In this document: piece by piece, positions 1 through 8,239 of the stretch | Layout of the letters: each line of letters starts with the position of its first letter | How positions within the stretch are numbered: the stretch's first letter is position 1 | NCBI GenBank assembly: GCA_910579145.1 | Contig: CAJTTQ010000030.1 | Span: forward strand, 1-20,028 | From: an uncultured Eubacterium sp. | GTDB lineage: Bacteria > Bacillota > Clostridia > Lachnospirales > Lachnospiraceae | Reading direction: 5' to 3' | DNA length: 20,028 nt | The notes under the pieces: model-generated | Databases searched by the model: none | What the model saw: the letters and a program-made list of their open reading frames with translations, nothing else | Told to the model about the DNA's origin: nothing | Program-made: the position numbers and the translations under genes

Positions 1-596
1 GTAAACGCCAAAATCTCTAAATGATATCTACATGGCCATCTTTCATTCTCAAGAAACAGTCTGTGCTTTTTCGCAGGGCGCGTGACATCCAAAATGGAAT
101 CCACCTCTGTTACTCTTTGAAATGATTCCAAAGAGAGCTCGATCTGGGGCGCAATATCTATTTGATCTTCATAATGCGCTCTTGCGATACATGCGCATCG
201 GATCAGATTTGGTCCAAACGCGGGAATCTCAAATTCATTATAATAATGCCCTTTTGTTTCATAACAAAGATCCGTCAGCTCTGTTGCGGCAAACGCATCC
301 ATCGCCCGATCTAAGAGTATTGTTCCCGATAACCCCTTTTCCGCCATATATTTGGTGCCAACTTCCTGATTATCATACTGCCCTGCATATTTATTACTTC
401 CATGAAATCCGGAACCGATCCAGCCATTCGGTTTTTGTTTTTCCTCAATAAACTTTATGATCTTCTCCTGTCGTATTTGCTCCTGAAAATCCTGTTCTTC
501 TTCTTTTGTCAGATCGTTCATGATCTCCTTCTGAACTCTCAGCCGAATGGACGGATTCGCGTGTTCCAATAAGAACGAAATCATCTTCTGTTTCAT
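1..596 (-). CDS. Unrecognised conserved-looking protein, 3' end outside the window
   Basis: An uninterrupted frame begins with ATG at 594-596 and stays open for 198 codons to the left edge, so the C-terminus is missing. The start is well supported: AGGAGG at 603-608 lies 6 nt upstream. The protein is soluble-looking, with no signal peptide or membrane segment. It has a charged helical N-terminus (residues 1-55), then a Gly/aromatic stretch containing NGWIGSGFHG at 57-66 and GQYDNQEVGTKY at 72-83, and later WPCRYH near 187-192. The NGW-G stretch after a Gln-containing helix loosely recalls QW-type motifs of prenyltransferase or terpene-cyclase toroids, but this is too weak to assign a function. 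It lies 65 bp downstream of cysS with no visible terminator between. Its codons (many TTA, ATA, TAT, AAA) look more AT-rich than those of its neighbours. It is very likely a real gene of unknown role. Confidence 0.8.
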   Translation of the reverse strand, partial: MKQKMISFLLEHANPSIRLRVQKEIMNDLTKEEEQDFQEQIRQEKIIKFIEEKQKPNGWIGSGFHGSNKYAGQYDNQEVGTKYMAEKGLSGTILLDRAMDAFAATELTDLCYETKGHYYNEFEIPAFGPNLIRCACIARAHYEDQIDIAPQIELSLESFQRVTEVDSILDVTRPAKKHRLFLENERWPCRYHLEILAF

Positions 597-661
597 GATC
601 GACCTCCTACACAGATCTGGCTATCTGGCTCTTTTGACTGTTCCGCTCATCTACAACTGGC

Positions 662-2098
662 TCACACCATCTCCCACTGTACACCTTCCCTCGTATCCCG
701 GATCAGGACTCCCTTCTCCTTCAGTTCATCCCGGATCGCATCCGCTCTCGCAAAATCCTTCTCCTTCTTCGCCGCCGCGCGCTCCGCGATCTTCTGCTCG
801 ACGTACGCGGTCAGTTCCTCATCTGCTCCGGACATCCCCGCCCCAGACGTCTGGCCATCCTGCTCCCACGCCCTCGCAAGCTGCAGGGAAAGCACGGAAT
901 CCATGGATTTTACGGCTTCTCTCTTCGTCGCGCCCGAACAGTCTTCCTTTAAAAGATCAAATAAGACCGTCAGGCCCATCGACGTATTCATATCATTCCC
1001 GACAGCCTGTGCAAACCGGCTGTTATATTCCTCCAGCTTCTCCTTGTCAACCTCGCCGTCCTCCGGTACCGCCCGCAGCCGCTTGATCAGCTTCTCGTAC
1101 GCCGCCGCCGCGTTGTCGAGCGCCTCATAGGAAAATTCCAGCGGCTTGCGGTAATGGGACTGCAGGCAGAACAGACGGTAAACCATGGGATCATATCCTT
1201 TTTCCTCCAGAAGGGAAACGGTGAGAAATTCCCCTTTTGACTTACTCATCTTTCCGCCGGTCGTATTCAGATGGTTGATATGGAACCAGTACTTGCACCA
1301 CTTATGTCCCAGATATGCCTCGCTCTGCGCGATCTCATTCGTGTGATGGGGAAAGATATTATCGACACCGCCGCAGTGGAGATCGAGGGATTCGCCGAGG
1401 TGCTTGATGCTGATGCTCGAACACTCAATGTGCCATCCCGGGTATCCGACGCCCCACGGACTATCCCATTTCAACTCCTGGTTCTCAAATTTGGATTTCG
1501 TAAACCAGAGGACAAAATCGGTCTTGTTCCGCTTATTCGTATCTTCCTCCACGTCCTCCCGGACGCCCACCTGCAGTTCCTCTTCTTTCTGGGCAGACAG
1601 CACGTAATAATCATGAAGCTTTGACGTGTCAAAATACACATTGTCCCCCGCCTCATACGCGTATCCTTTTTCCATCAGGACTTCGATCATATGAATAAAC
1701 TCATTGATACAATTCGTCGCCGGTTCTACGACATCCGGCCGCTTGATCGAAAGCTTCCGGCAGTCCTCGAAAAACGCGTCAGTGTAAAATTTGGCGATAT
1801 CCATCACCGACTTATGCTCCCGCTTCGCCCCGGCGAGCATCTTATCCTCCCCCGTATCGCCGTCACTCGAAAGATGTCCGACATCGGTAATGTTCATCAC
1901 TCGTTTCACGTCATATCCCGCAAAACGCAGATACTTCTCCAGCACATCTTCCATGATATAACTTCTCAGATTTCCGATATGGGCAAAATGATACACGGTA
2001 GGGCCGCACGTATACATCGTCACTTTTCCTTCCGTATTTGGCTCGAACAGCTCCACCTGCCTCGTAAGCGTATTGTATAAATAAGTTTTTTCTTTCAT
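662..2098 (-). CDS. cysS: Cysteinyl-tRNA synthetase
   Basis: Class I aminoacyl-tRNA synthetase that charges tRNA-Cys with cysteine in the cytoplasm. The 478-residue protein is close to the family's usual length. The HIGH-type motif appears as HIGN at residues 40-43, and KMSKS is at 283-287. The four expected zinc ligands are visible: Cys31, Cys226, His251 and Glu255, with the same 25- and 4-residue spacing as in the E. coli enzyme. A helical C-terminal region follows, ending in the KDFARADAIRDELKEKG-type tail common in this family. ATG at 2096-2098 has an AGAGGA-type site just upstream. The gene lies 51 bp after the DUF4340 gene and may be read through from the ABC operon or have its own promoter; none was recognised. 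No T-box leader is present, because the upstream gap is too short for one. Confidence 0.97.
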   Translation of the reverse strand: MKEKTYLYNTLTRQVELFEPNTEGKVTMYTCGPTVYHFAHIGNLRSYIMEDVLEKYLRFAGYDVKRVMNITDVGHLSSDGDTGEDKMLAGAKREHKSVMDIAKFYTDAFFEDCRKLSIKRPDVVEPATNCINEFIHMIEVLMEKGYAYEAGDNVYFDTSKLHDYYVLSAQKEEELQVGVREDVEEDTNKRNKTDFVLWFTKSKFENQELKWDSPWGVGYPGWHIECSSISIKHLGESLDLHCGGVDNIFPHHTNEIAQSEAYLGHKWCKYWFHINHLNTTGGKMSKSKGEFLTVSLLEEKGYDPMVYRLFCLQSHYRKPLEFSYEALDNAAAAYEKLIKRLRAVPEDGEVDKEKLEEYNSRFAQAVGNDMNTSMGLTVLFDLLKEDCSGATKREAVKSMDSVLSLQLARAWEQDGQTSGAGMSGADEELTAYVEQKIAERAAAKKEKDFARADAIRDELKEKGVLIRDTREGVQWEMV

Positions 2099-2116
2099 AT
2101 CTTCCTCTCATTTCTG

Positions 2117-2136
2117 CACGGAACTTCCGTTCTGTG
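2117..2136 (-). other. Small hairpin between the DUF4340 gene and cysS
   Basis: On the minus strand an 8-bp stem (CACAGAAC paired with GTTCCGTG, one G-U pair) closes a GGAA tetraloop of the GNRA type. No run of T follows, so it does not look like an intrinsic terminator. It lies 18 nt upstream of the cysS start and could be a processing or stability element, or chance. Confidence 0.3.
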
Positions 2137-2149
2137 GCTTTTCCTGTTA

Positions 2150-3679
2150 TCAACCCTGATTCAAATCCAACTCTGGCAGCGATCCAAACGCCGTGACCAC
2201 ATCGTCTACCGAGCGCTTGTCAACGAGGAAATAGTCCATCCCGTCTTTGTCCACCCGGTAAAAATTCGTTCCGTCATACGGAAGATAGCGCACGGTAACG
2301 TCTCTCTTTTCCTCGTGGAATACGATCGTCATGACCGGCTCTTTGCTGTCCGGTTTTACGCTGTCTTTTGCCGCAGCCGTAAACTCGAGCAGATACTGTT
2401 TGGAATACGGTGTCAGAAACTCTTCTTCCTTGCTGTCCGGGACGCGCGTTCCGTTCAGCGTCCAGACATTTTTCTCATTTCCGCCCTCGTCCTGTTCGGT
2501 CGTACGGGAAACGGATATTTTCTTTTTCCCGATCGTCACATCGTATCCGGTAATATCTGTGGCAAGCGTTGAATAGACACAGTGGTCCATATACGTATAG
2601 GCGTCCACGCCGAGTATATTTTCCACACTCTGCGCCGTCATCGTATAAACCTGTGCCGAACCGTCCATACAAACGTAATAATCGCCGTCTGCCGTCTTCT
2701 TTCCAAAGAGAAGCCTGTAATGTTTCGCGTCTTTATACTCGTCCGGCACAGTATTCGCCTTGTTCTGGCTGGCGCCCGTCTGGGCGCTGCTGTTCGGAGA
2801 CGCTGTCTCTTCCGGCACCTCATAGCCGTCTTTTAACTCAAAATAATTTACTTCCGCGTAGGAAGACGGTTTGTCGAGACCGTATTTTCCCATGTCCTTG
2901 CAGCCGTACTCCACGAGATCGCCGAACGTGACGTTCGTAAAATATCCCTGCATCGTAGACCAGTCCTCGGTAGACGAACCGGCAAGACGTTTTTTATACG
3001 GTTTGGAGATGACCCAGTTCGTATAGGCATCCACCTTTTTATCGTCGGAAACGACTTCTGCCAGAAATGTTTCTTTTCCATCCTGATAAACGGAAATGGA
3101 CGTGAGATAGTCTACATTGATCTCGGCCAGTTCCTCTTTCTCGATCAGCGAGTTTTTCTCGATATCGAACGAAGTGAACAGCGAATCCTCAAATGTATAA
3201 ATCTCATTTCCATCACCGCCCATCCCGTAAACGCCGCCGGCGGCCGGAACCGTCTCCCCAAATTTAAGTTCATGCTCTGCCCCGTCCGACGTGCCGATCG
3301 TCACGATCATCTGGGGATGATCCAGCCCGTATTCGGCAAGCTCGGTCGTATCAAGCCGCTGCGTGGCCTTCACCGGATCGAGGTTCGCGAACAGGCCCTC
3401 GACCGTTTCTTTGGCAAGCGGCGCTTTGGACAGGTCGGAAAGCCTCCACTCTTCCCCCTCCCGGACGAGGGAGATTTCCTCCCTGCCCTCTCCCGAGATC
3501 CTGACGGAAGAAATCTGATCTGAGGCAACCTTCATGACCTCGATCGTCTCCCCGTCAGCCGTACCATCTTTGTCTTCGTCAGATTCATTTTCGGGTAAAA
3601 ATACATAGAGACAGACTGCCGCAGCCATCAGGACACACAATGCGATCAGTGTCAGTGCCCGTTTTTTCCCTTTCGCCAT
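2150..3679 (-). CDS. DUF4340-type membrane-anchored protein of a Gld-like ABC operon
   Basis: A 509-residue protein with one N-terminal membrane segment (about residues 8-27, rich in Ala, Leu and Val), an acidic linker and a large extracytoplasmic domain. It contains repeated patterns such as VSSVRISGEG-like beta stretches, GLDHPQ and GLDKPSSY, which are typical of DUF4340 proteins. The start chosen is ATG at 3677-3679, because AAGGAGG at 3688-3694 lies 8 nt upstream. A start at 3703 would put that site inside the coding sequence and has none of its own. The ATG shares one base with the stop codon of the GldG-like gene (TGATG), a sign of translational coupling. DUF4340 proteins commonly sit beside GldG-like proteins and an ABC-2 exporter. 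The biochemical role of the family is not known to me, so no substrate is assigned. Confidence 0.85.
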   Translation of the reverse strand: MAKGKKRALTLIALCVLMAAAVCLYVFLPENESDEDKDGTADGETIEVMKVASDQISSVRISGEGREEISLVREGEEWRLSDLSKAPLAKETVEGLFANLDPVKATQRLDTTELAEYGLDHPQMIVTIGTSDGAEHELKFGETVPAAGGVYGMGGDGNEIYTFEDSLFTSFDIEKNSLIEKEELAEINVDYLTSISVYQDGKETFLAEVVSDDKKVDAYTNWVISKPYKKRLAGSSTEDWSTMQGYFTNVTFGDLVEYGCKDMGKYGLDKPSSYAEVNYFELKDGYEVPEETASPNSSAQTGASQNKANTVPDEYKDAKHYRLLFGKKTADGDYYVCMDGSAQVYTMTAQSVENILGVDAYTYMDHCVYSTLATDITGYDVTIGKKKISVSRTTEQDEGGNEKNVWTLNGTRVPDSKEEEFLTPYSKQYLLEFTAAAKDSVKPDSKEPVMTIVFHEEKRDVTVRYLPYDGTNFYRVDKDGMDYFLVDKRSVDDVVTAFGSLPELDLNQG

Positions 3680-5112
3680 CAGTTTTTCCTCCTTCTGTAC
3701 CAAATGACAAAACCAAATGTCAATAGTGCCAGCGGAAGCAGCACGACGAGCAGCACGGTAAAGAATATGCGGTCGCCTTCCTCGATGGATACTTGCTCCT
3801 CACTCAGATTTCGTGTGGGGATCGCGAGCGTATTCGTCTCCGCCCCTGACAGATGGGAGATGCTGTTCAAAATGACCGAACGGTTTCCATATTGGTTCGT
3901 GGCGATAAAATCCGCCGCCGCGATATTACTGGAACCGAACACCACGATTTCGGTAGCCTTCCCTGCCCCCTCCGTCTTTTCCGTATACGTATCCGTCACC
4001 ACAAGACCAATGTCAAACGGCCCGTCCACATCGCCCTCTTCCTTCGTGACCGCCTCCGATTTCCGGTCCACTCTGGAAAAAGCCGTATCGGTCGTTTTCA
4101 ATAACGAGGTGGCGCTCAGCGTACTGCGCACGTCTTTCTGAACCGTCATTCCTTTGCTCACCGGCACCGCGACAAATGTTTTTCCGACATCTGCCGTGAT
4201 CTCATGCTCCTCGGTCTGCGGGACGAGCATCGTCGGGTACGATTCATTCAGCGCCCCTTTGGCATCGATCACATACCCGTCTGCCACATCGACGCCGTAA
4301 TCCGACAAAAGCTTATGATAATTCGTCATGTTTTCCGTCGTAACGGCATTGAGGAACAGCATGGCCTTTCCGCCGCCAGCCAGATACTCTGAAATATATT
4401 TATACTCATCTTCGCTGAAATCATACTGCGGCGCATTTGCCATTAAAATATCGCAATCGTCTGGAACTGCTGTGGCCGAAGCTGTTTTCAGTTCCTCATA
4501 CTCAATGTTTGATTTTGTAAAAAGGTCAGTGAGGCTTTCATTTAACGGTGCCTCATTGTGCCCGGACGTATAGTACAGTTTCACGTCGGCCGCCGACGTC
4601 ACGGTCTGCAGCGCCGCCGTGAGCTGTCCTTCCGCATCCAGTGTGTACGTATTCGCATACGTCGTATAGTCAAAATCCTCGAGGACCATGGCGGAACTTG
4701 CCACGACTTTATTCTTTCCGTTTGTCTCATTTACCACGATCACATCGTTGCTGTTGATCTCTTCATCGGTATATTCCTTTGAAAACTGAGGATACATCAC
4801 CGGATCCTTTTCGATGACCTCGATATTTCCGAGGCCGTTGTACTGATCCAAAACCTTTTCGATCATTACATTTTCACTGCCATCCTGGCACATATAATAC
4901 ATCTTGATCGAATCTTTGATCCCGCTGGCAAGTTCTTTTGATTTTTCTGTCAGCGTATATTTCTGGTCGCTGCTCAGATCAACCGTAATATTTAATTTGT
5001 GCACCACGAGATTGAGCACAATGACAAGCACGATCACAATTACCATTACCAACGTCTGATAACCGCCCATTTTAAACTGACGGCTCGTAAAATTCTTTTT
5101 TAGATCCTTCAT
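3679..5112 (-). CDS. GldG-like auxiliary protein of an ABC transporter
   Basis: A 477-residue protein with a membrane segment near each end (about 18-38 and 449-469) and a large domain between, expected outside the membrane. Right after the first segment comes DLSSDQKYTLTEKS, the conserved opening of GldG/ABC-type uncharacterised transport proteins. A segment around YYTSGHNEAPLN followed by the region around DILMANAPQYDFSEDE fits the same family. The C-terminus ends in a basic cluster (WYRRRKN). The start is taken as ATG at 5110-5112, with GGAGGG at 5118-5123 five nt upstream. An in-frame GTG at 5133 has no such site. The gene lies 45 bp after the permease and shares one base with the next start codon. 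It presumably forms a complex with the permease and the DUF4340 protein. The role in a non-gliding Firmicute is unknown. Confidence 0.87.
   Translation of the reverse strand: MKDLKKNFTSRQFKMGGYQTLVMVIVIVLVIVLNLVVHKLNITVDLSSDQKYTLTEKSKELASGIKDSIKMYYMCQDGSENVMIEKVLDQYNGLGNIEVIEKDPVMYPQFSKEYTDEEINSNDVIVVNETNGKNKVVASSAMVLEDFDYTTYANTYTLDAEGQLTAALQTVTSAADVKLYYTSGHNEAPLNESLTDLFTKSNIEYEELKTASATAVPDDCDILMANAPQYDFSEDEYKYISEYLAGGGKAMLFLNAVTTENMTNYHKLLSDYGVDVADGYVIDAKGALNESYPTMLVPQTEEHEITADVGKTFVAVPVSKGMTVQKDVRSTLSATSLLKTTDTAFSRVDRKSEAVTKEEGDVDGPFDIGLVVTDTYTEKTEGAGKATEIVVFGSSNIAAADFIATNQYGNRSVILNSISHLSGAETNTLAIPTRNLSEEQVSIEEGDRIFFTVLLVVLLPLALLTFGFVIWYRRRKN
3688..3694 (-). promoter_or_regulatory. Ribosome binding site that fixes the DUF4340 start
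   Basis: AAGGAGG lies 8 nt before the ATG at 3679 and inside the end of the upstream GldG-like gene. It decides in favour of the shorter DUF4340 protein. Confidence 0.75.
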
Positions 5113-5157
5113 CTTTTCCCTCCATTTGCGCACCGTTTGGGTGTTTTTTCCCTTCTA

Positions 5158-6048
5158 TTAGCTCCATCTCTTTTTCCGGATCCGCTGTATCGTGATGAAC
5201 ACGAACAGGAAACACACGCTAAGGTAATAGATCAGCGCGCTCACATCAAAAATACCGAGCGTAAAGTTATCGTAGCGTTCGATGATGGAGACAGCTTCCA
5301 GCGACTTGCGTAAGATTCCGTCAAAAGCTTCCGTATTGAGAATAAACGTGACCGTGAGCGCAATCTCCGCTATCAGGCCGATCAGGGCGGCCATCCAGCC
5401 GTTATGGATCCACATATGGAGCCCAAACGCGAGGGCAGCGGCCAATACCGCCAAAAACCAGAATGAAAATGTATGTCCGGACGGAAGGAGCGAGGCAAGG
5501 CTGCTCATCAAATACGTAAAGATCATAATGACCCCCGATGCCACCGCCGCGATCACCTGACTCTCCGTCAGGGACGAAATGAATAATCCGATCGCGATAT
5601 AAGCCGAGCCGAGAAGGAAGAAACCGAGGGCGCTCCCGTAGGCGATCGCGAAATCCACACTCTCCGTTCCCGTTGCCACGCCTTTGACAAGGCCGGATAA
5701 AATGAGGGGATACAGACAGACCACGAGCATCGCCAGTCCAAACAGCGTGATCAGCGCAAGATATTTCCCCATAATGATCTTTGAAATCGAAACCGGCGCC
5801 GTATATAACAGCTGATCCGTTTTCTGGCGGTTCTCTTCTGCCACGATACGCATCGTCAAAACCGGGACGAGCAGAAAGACGAAAAACATCTGTACACCCT
5901 GAAACACGTAGGAAAAATTCGTATACCCGTTCAGCAGGTTATACACCATAAAGTACAAGCCCACGAGTACGAGCATAAATGCGATAAATACCCAACCGAT
6001 CATCGATGTAAAATAGGAACGTAATTCTTTTTTATAAATTGCCAGCAT
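5158..6048 (-). CDS. ABC-2 family transporter permease (GldF/NosY-like)
   Basis: A 296-residue integral membrane protein. Hydrophobic segments are visible at roughly 17-37, 51-68, 98-118, 135-158, 163-187, 193-212, 217-237 and 268-288. The stretch AEENRQKTDQLLYTAPVS at about 70-87 is the cytoplasmic coupling region typical of GldF/NosY-type ABC-2 permeases. ATG at 6046-6048 follows an AGGAAG site, and the first 17 bp overlap the end of the ATPase gene, so the two are almost certainly co-translated. The reading frame ends in two stops in a row, TAA then TAG. It is the membrane channel partner of the upstream ATPase; the transported substrate cannot be told from the sequence. Confidence 0.92.
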   Translation of the reverse strand: MLAIYKKELRSYFTSMIGWVFIAFMLVLVGLYFMVYNLLNGYTNFSYVFQGVQMFFVFLLVPVLTMRIVAEENRQKTDQLLYTAPVSISKIIMGKYLALITLFGLAMLVVCLYPLILSGLVKGVATGTESVDFAIAYGSALGFFLLGSAYIAIGLFISSLTESQVIAAVASGVIMIFTYLMSSLASLLPSGHTFSFWFLAVLAAALAFGLHMWIHNGWMAALIGLIAEIALTVTFILNTEAFDGILRKSLEAVSIIERYDNFTLGIFDVSALIYYLSVCFLFVFITIQRIRKKRWS

Positions 6049-7123
6049 CTTGTTCTTCCTCCTTTACCTCTGCCGTTTGTTCCGGGGATTCCTCCTGAGA
6101 GGAAACTTTGGCTGCTTTTTTCGAAACTGTCCGCGCCGCTCTCGCCTTCTTCTTTTCCTCTTTTGAGAGCCTGCCGCCGTACTGTTTCGTCCCCTCCCCG
6201 GTCAGGCGCAGGAATACTTCCTCCAGCGTCGGCACCTGATTTGTCATTTCCAGGATTGGGCACTTCGCATCTGCAAAACGGTAAAATACGTCTTCCCGTA
6301 TATCAAACTCGATGAGGCTGGAAATCTCCACCTGGTAAATCCCCTCCTCACCCGTATTCAGCACTTTGGAAAATTCGACATGTTCAAGCTGATCCAGTAT
6401 GCTCTTCACCAGTTCTTTATTGCCTTTTACTTTCAGCGTCAGATCATTTGTCTGCGCGATATGCTTCGGTATGTTTTCCGGCGTATCTGACAGGATCAGT
6501 TTTCCCTGATTGATGATCATGATCTGGTTGCAGACAGCGCTGACTTCCTGCATGATATGGGAACTGAGCAGGATCGTATGGTTTTTACTGAGCTCGCGGA
6601 TCAGATCACGGATCTCAATGATCTGTTTCGGATCGAGACCAACCGTCGGCTCATCCAATATGAGGATCTCCGGGTCGCCGAGCATCGCGCCGGCCAGTCC
6701 CACACGCTGCTTATATCCCTTCGAAAGATGCTTGATCAGACGTTCGGAAACATCGTTTATCTTCGTATCCATCATGACCTTGCGGATCTTTTTCTCCTTT
6801 TCCGACTTTTTCACTTTTTTCAGTTCGGCCGTGAAATCCAGATACTCCCATACTTTCATATCTGGATAGAGAGGCGGCTGCTCGGGAAGATACCCGATAC
6901 TCTCTTTTGCCTTTTCCGGCTCATCATAAATATCATATCCATTTACCACGACAGAACCTTCGGTAGCGGATATATAGCCGGTGATCATATTCATCGTCGT
7001 AGACTTTCCCGCTCCATTCGGGCCGAGGAAACCGACGATCTGTCCCTTGTCAACAGTAAAACTCAGGTGATCGACCACATTTCGGCTGCCATAGCGTTTG
7101 ACTAAATCTTTTACTTCTATCAA
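6032..7123 (-). CDS. ABC transporter ATP-binding protein (GldA-like)
   Basis: A 363-residue ABC ATPase that should power the ABC-2 permease encoded next to it. Walker A is GPNGAGKST at 34-42, the Q-loop Gln is at 82, the signature is LSKGYKQR at 133-140 (Lys in place of the first Gly of LSGGQ), Walker B is ILILDEP at 153-159 and the H-loop His is at 189. A C-terminal extension after about residue 310 is highly charged (Lys/Glu-rich, ending EEEQDAGNL) and probably disordered. The start codon is TTG at 7121-7123, with GAGGT upstream at normal spacing; ATA GAA GTA follows, matching the MIEVKDLVK opening of the family. It is the first gene of the four-gene ABC unit. Upstream, TACAAT at 7188-7193 could be a -10 element, but no good -35 stands at the right distance. 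Confidence 0.95.
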   Translation of the reverse strand: MIEVKDLVKRYGSRNVVDHLSFTVDKGQIVGFLGPNGAGKSTTMNMITGYISATEGSVVVNGYDIYDEPEKAKESIGYLPEQPPLYPDMKVWEYLDFTAELKKVKKSEKEKKIRKVMMDTKINDVSERLIKHLSKGYKQRVGLAGAMLGDPEILILDEPTVGLDPKQIIEIRDLIRELSKNHTILLSSHIMQEVSAVCNQIMIINQGKLILSDTPENIPKHIAQTNDLTLKVKGNKELVKSILDQLEHVEFSKVLNTGEEGIYQVEISSLIEFDIREDVFYRFADAKCPILEMTNQVPTLEEVFLRLTGEGTKQYGGRLSKEEKKKARAARTVSKKAAKVSSQEESPEQTAEVKEEEQDAGNL

Positions 7124-7220
7124 AATTTACCTCTTTTCCGCACGGATGCCCATGCCTTTTTATGTGCATTCTATCATTCATTTGTCTATTGTACTACGTT
7201 AATGTTACGAAACTGTGAAC

Positions 7221-7246
7221 AAAGCGTCGTCTTTGGACGACGCTTT
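7221..7246. terminator. Intrinsic terminator-like hairpin after the SpoIIM-like gene
   Basis: A perfect 11-bp stem (AAAGCGTCGTC paired with GACGACGCTTT) encloses a 4-nt loop. On the minus strand the stem is preceded by an A/T-rich stretch and ends in CTTTGTT, so the T tract is short and partly inside the stem. It lies 22 bp beyond the stop of the SpoIIM-like gene and before the leader of the ABC operon, where a terminator is expected. The symmetry allows some activity in either direction. Confidence 0.7.
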
Positions 7247-7268
7247 AAAATAGTGATGGATTTTTCTA

Positions 7269-7811
7269 TCATTCTTTGTAGAGCCACTGGATGAGGGGGG
7301 TGTTGAATTTGGCTTCTAAGAGGCAGGCGGCTAGGAAACATACTGTGATAAACAGTATGGCTGGCGTTTGTTTTTCTCTTTTCCGCTCGAAGAGGCGGTA
7401 AAAGGAATATATGTAGAGCGGGGCTAGTATGAGTTGATGTGGAAATCCGGTGGCGAGCCAGTAGAGAATGCCTCTTGTGCCGCGCACCATGACAAAAAAC
7501 GTGAGAAGAAAACCGGACTGCAGGCCGATGTAAATGAGGAAGGCGCAAATATAGGCCTTGTATATTTTTGTGTAACCGGCCAGCCAGAGGACGGCAAATA
7601 TTTTGCCGCGCTCCCACAGGATAAAGAGGAATACCTGAAAAAACTCCCGCTCTTCCCCCGCCCATAAGACCATGTTTTCCTCTAACGCTGCCAGGGCGTC
7701 CCCGGCGGGTTCCTGGCACAGATAATATAAAATGCCTCCTGAAAAAAAGCCGGCAAGAAAAAACAGTACTGCTTTTTTTCTCCGGCTCTTTATAAATTCC
7801 ATAAAAGTCAT
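7269..7811 (-). CDS. spoIIM: SpoIIM-like multi-pass membrane protein
   Basis: A 180-residue hydrophobic protein with segments at about 13-31, 60-80, 84-108, 112-138 and 151-166. The opening (basic KSRRKK then a hydrophobic helix ending SGGILYYL), the central WERGKIFAVLWL stretch and FPHQLILAPLY at 123-133 resemble SpoIIM. SpoIIM is a subunit of the peptidoglycan-remodelling machinery that drives engulfment in sporulation. Context supports this: in Bacillus subtilis nudF and spoIIM are near neighbours, and here a NudF-type gene lies just upstream. The start is set at ATG 7809-7811 by GGGGGAGG at 7819-7826, 7 nt upstream. A longer form from 7901 would overlap the broken coiled-coil gene by ATGA but has only a weak site. 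The family call is from recognition of the pattern and synteny, not a search. Confidence 0.62.
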   Translation of the reverse strand: MTFMEFIKSRRKKAVLFFLAGFFSGGILYYLCQEPAGDALAALEENMVLWAGEEREFFQVFLFILWERGKIFAVLWLAGYTKIYKAYICAFLIYIGLQSGFLLTFFVMVRGTRGILYWLATGFPHQLILAPLYIYSFYRLFERKREKQTPAILFITVCFLAACLLEAKFNTPLIQWLYKE

Positions 7812-7818
7812 GACTCGT

Positions 7819-7826
7819 CCTCCCCC
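7819..7826 (-). promoter_or_regulatory. Ribosome binding site that fixes the SpoIIM-like start
   Basis: GGGGGAGG lies 7 nt upstream of the ATG at 7811. It favours the 180-residue form over starts at 7853 or 7901. Confidence 0.65.
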
Positions 7827-7897
7827 AACCGGTAACGTGATCTGTTTTGTCATCGGTTTGCATTCTTTCCAGTATATGATTGGGGGAAATGAATTAT

Positions 7898-8167
7898 TCA
7901 TGCCAGTTTTTCTTTTATTTCTCTGATGTCGGTCTCTAACATCCTTACTTTGATCGCCAGCATTTCAACTTCATGGCTCGGTTTCATCGCTTCATGCAAA
8001 TTTCTTGACAGATCAAGATGGCTCTCAGATGCACGTTAGATATTGACACGTATTTCGTTTTCAAGAGTCAGTTTGATGTCTCTTATATCCGTTTCCATAT
8101 TTGTTGTAAACTGCTTTAATTCTCTGATTTCCGATAGAATTAGATCAAGCTTTTCACCGTCCGTCAT
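7898..8167 (-). pseudogene. Small coiled-coil protein gene broken by one in-frame TAA
   Basis: From ATG at 8165-8167 the frame reads 43 codons (MTDGEKLDLILSEIRELKQF and on, through LENEIRVNI), meets TAA at 8036-8038, then continues in the same frame for 45 codons (SHLDLSRNLHEAMK, then KVRMLETDIREIKEKLA) to TGA at 7898-7900. Both halves have regular Leu/Ile spacing and alternating charge, as in a coiled coil. The pieces either side of the stop fit together as one roughly 89-residue protein. Short proteins with a LENE...I...EGHLDLSR pattern occur in clostridia and have no known function. One base change (for example CAA to TAA) would explain the break. The ribosome binding site (GGCGGTGAT) is moderate. 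A 43-residue truncated product could still be made. The real state could also be a sequencing error at 8036-8038. Confidence 0.75.
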
Positions 8168-8210
8168 AGTATCACCGCCTTTATTATGATGGATGTATTA
8201 TTATGTGGAT

Positions 8211-8239
8211 AGTATATCACAACTGAACCACAAAGTCTA
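8211..8239 (-). promoter_or_regulatory. Possible sigma-A type promoter for the coiled-coil/spoIIM pair
   Basis: On the minus strand TAGACT at 8234-8239 (4 of 6 to TTGACA) and TATACT at 8211-8216 (5 of 6 to TATAAT) are 17 bp apart. The -35 box overlaps the TAG stop codon of the NUDIX gene. It is well placed for a transcript starting just upstream of the coiled-coil gene. It was called by eye only. Confidence 0.45.

Noticed and set aside
547..1086. Plus-strand open frame rich in Pro and Ser
   Set aside because: Antisense to the cysS C-terminus; the composition is a by-product of the codon use of cysS.
7188..7193. TACAAT as the promoter of the ABC operon
   Set aside because: No acceptable -35 hexamer is found 16-19 bp upstream, so only the -10-like box is mentioned under the ATPase gene.
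7186..7863. Minus-strand frame of 225 codons overlapping the SpoIIM-like gene
   Set aside because: It is in another frame, Arg/His/Ser-rich, crosses the terminator hairpin and lacks the hydrophobic pattern of the frame chosen.
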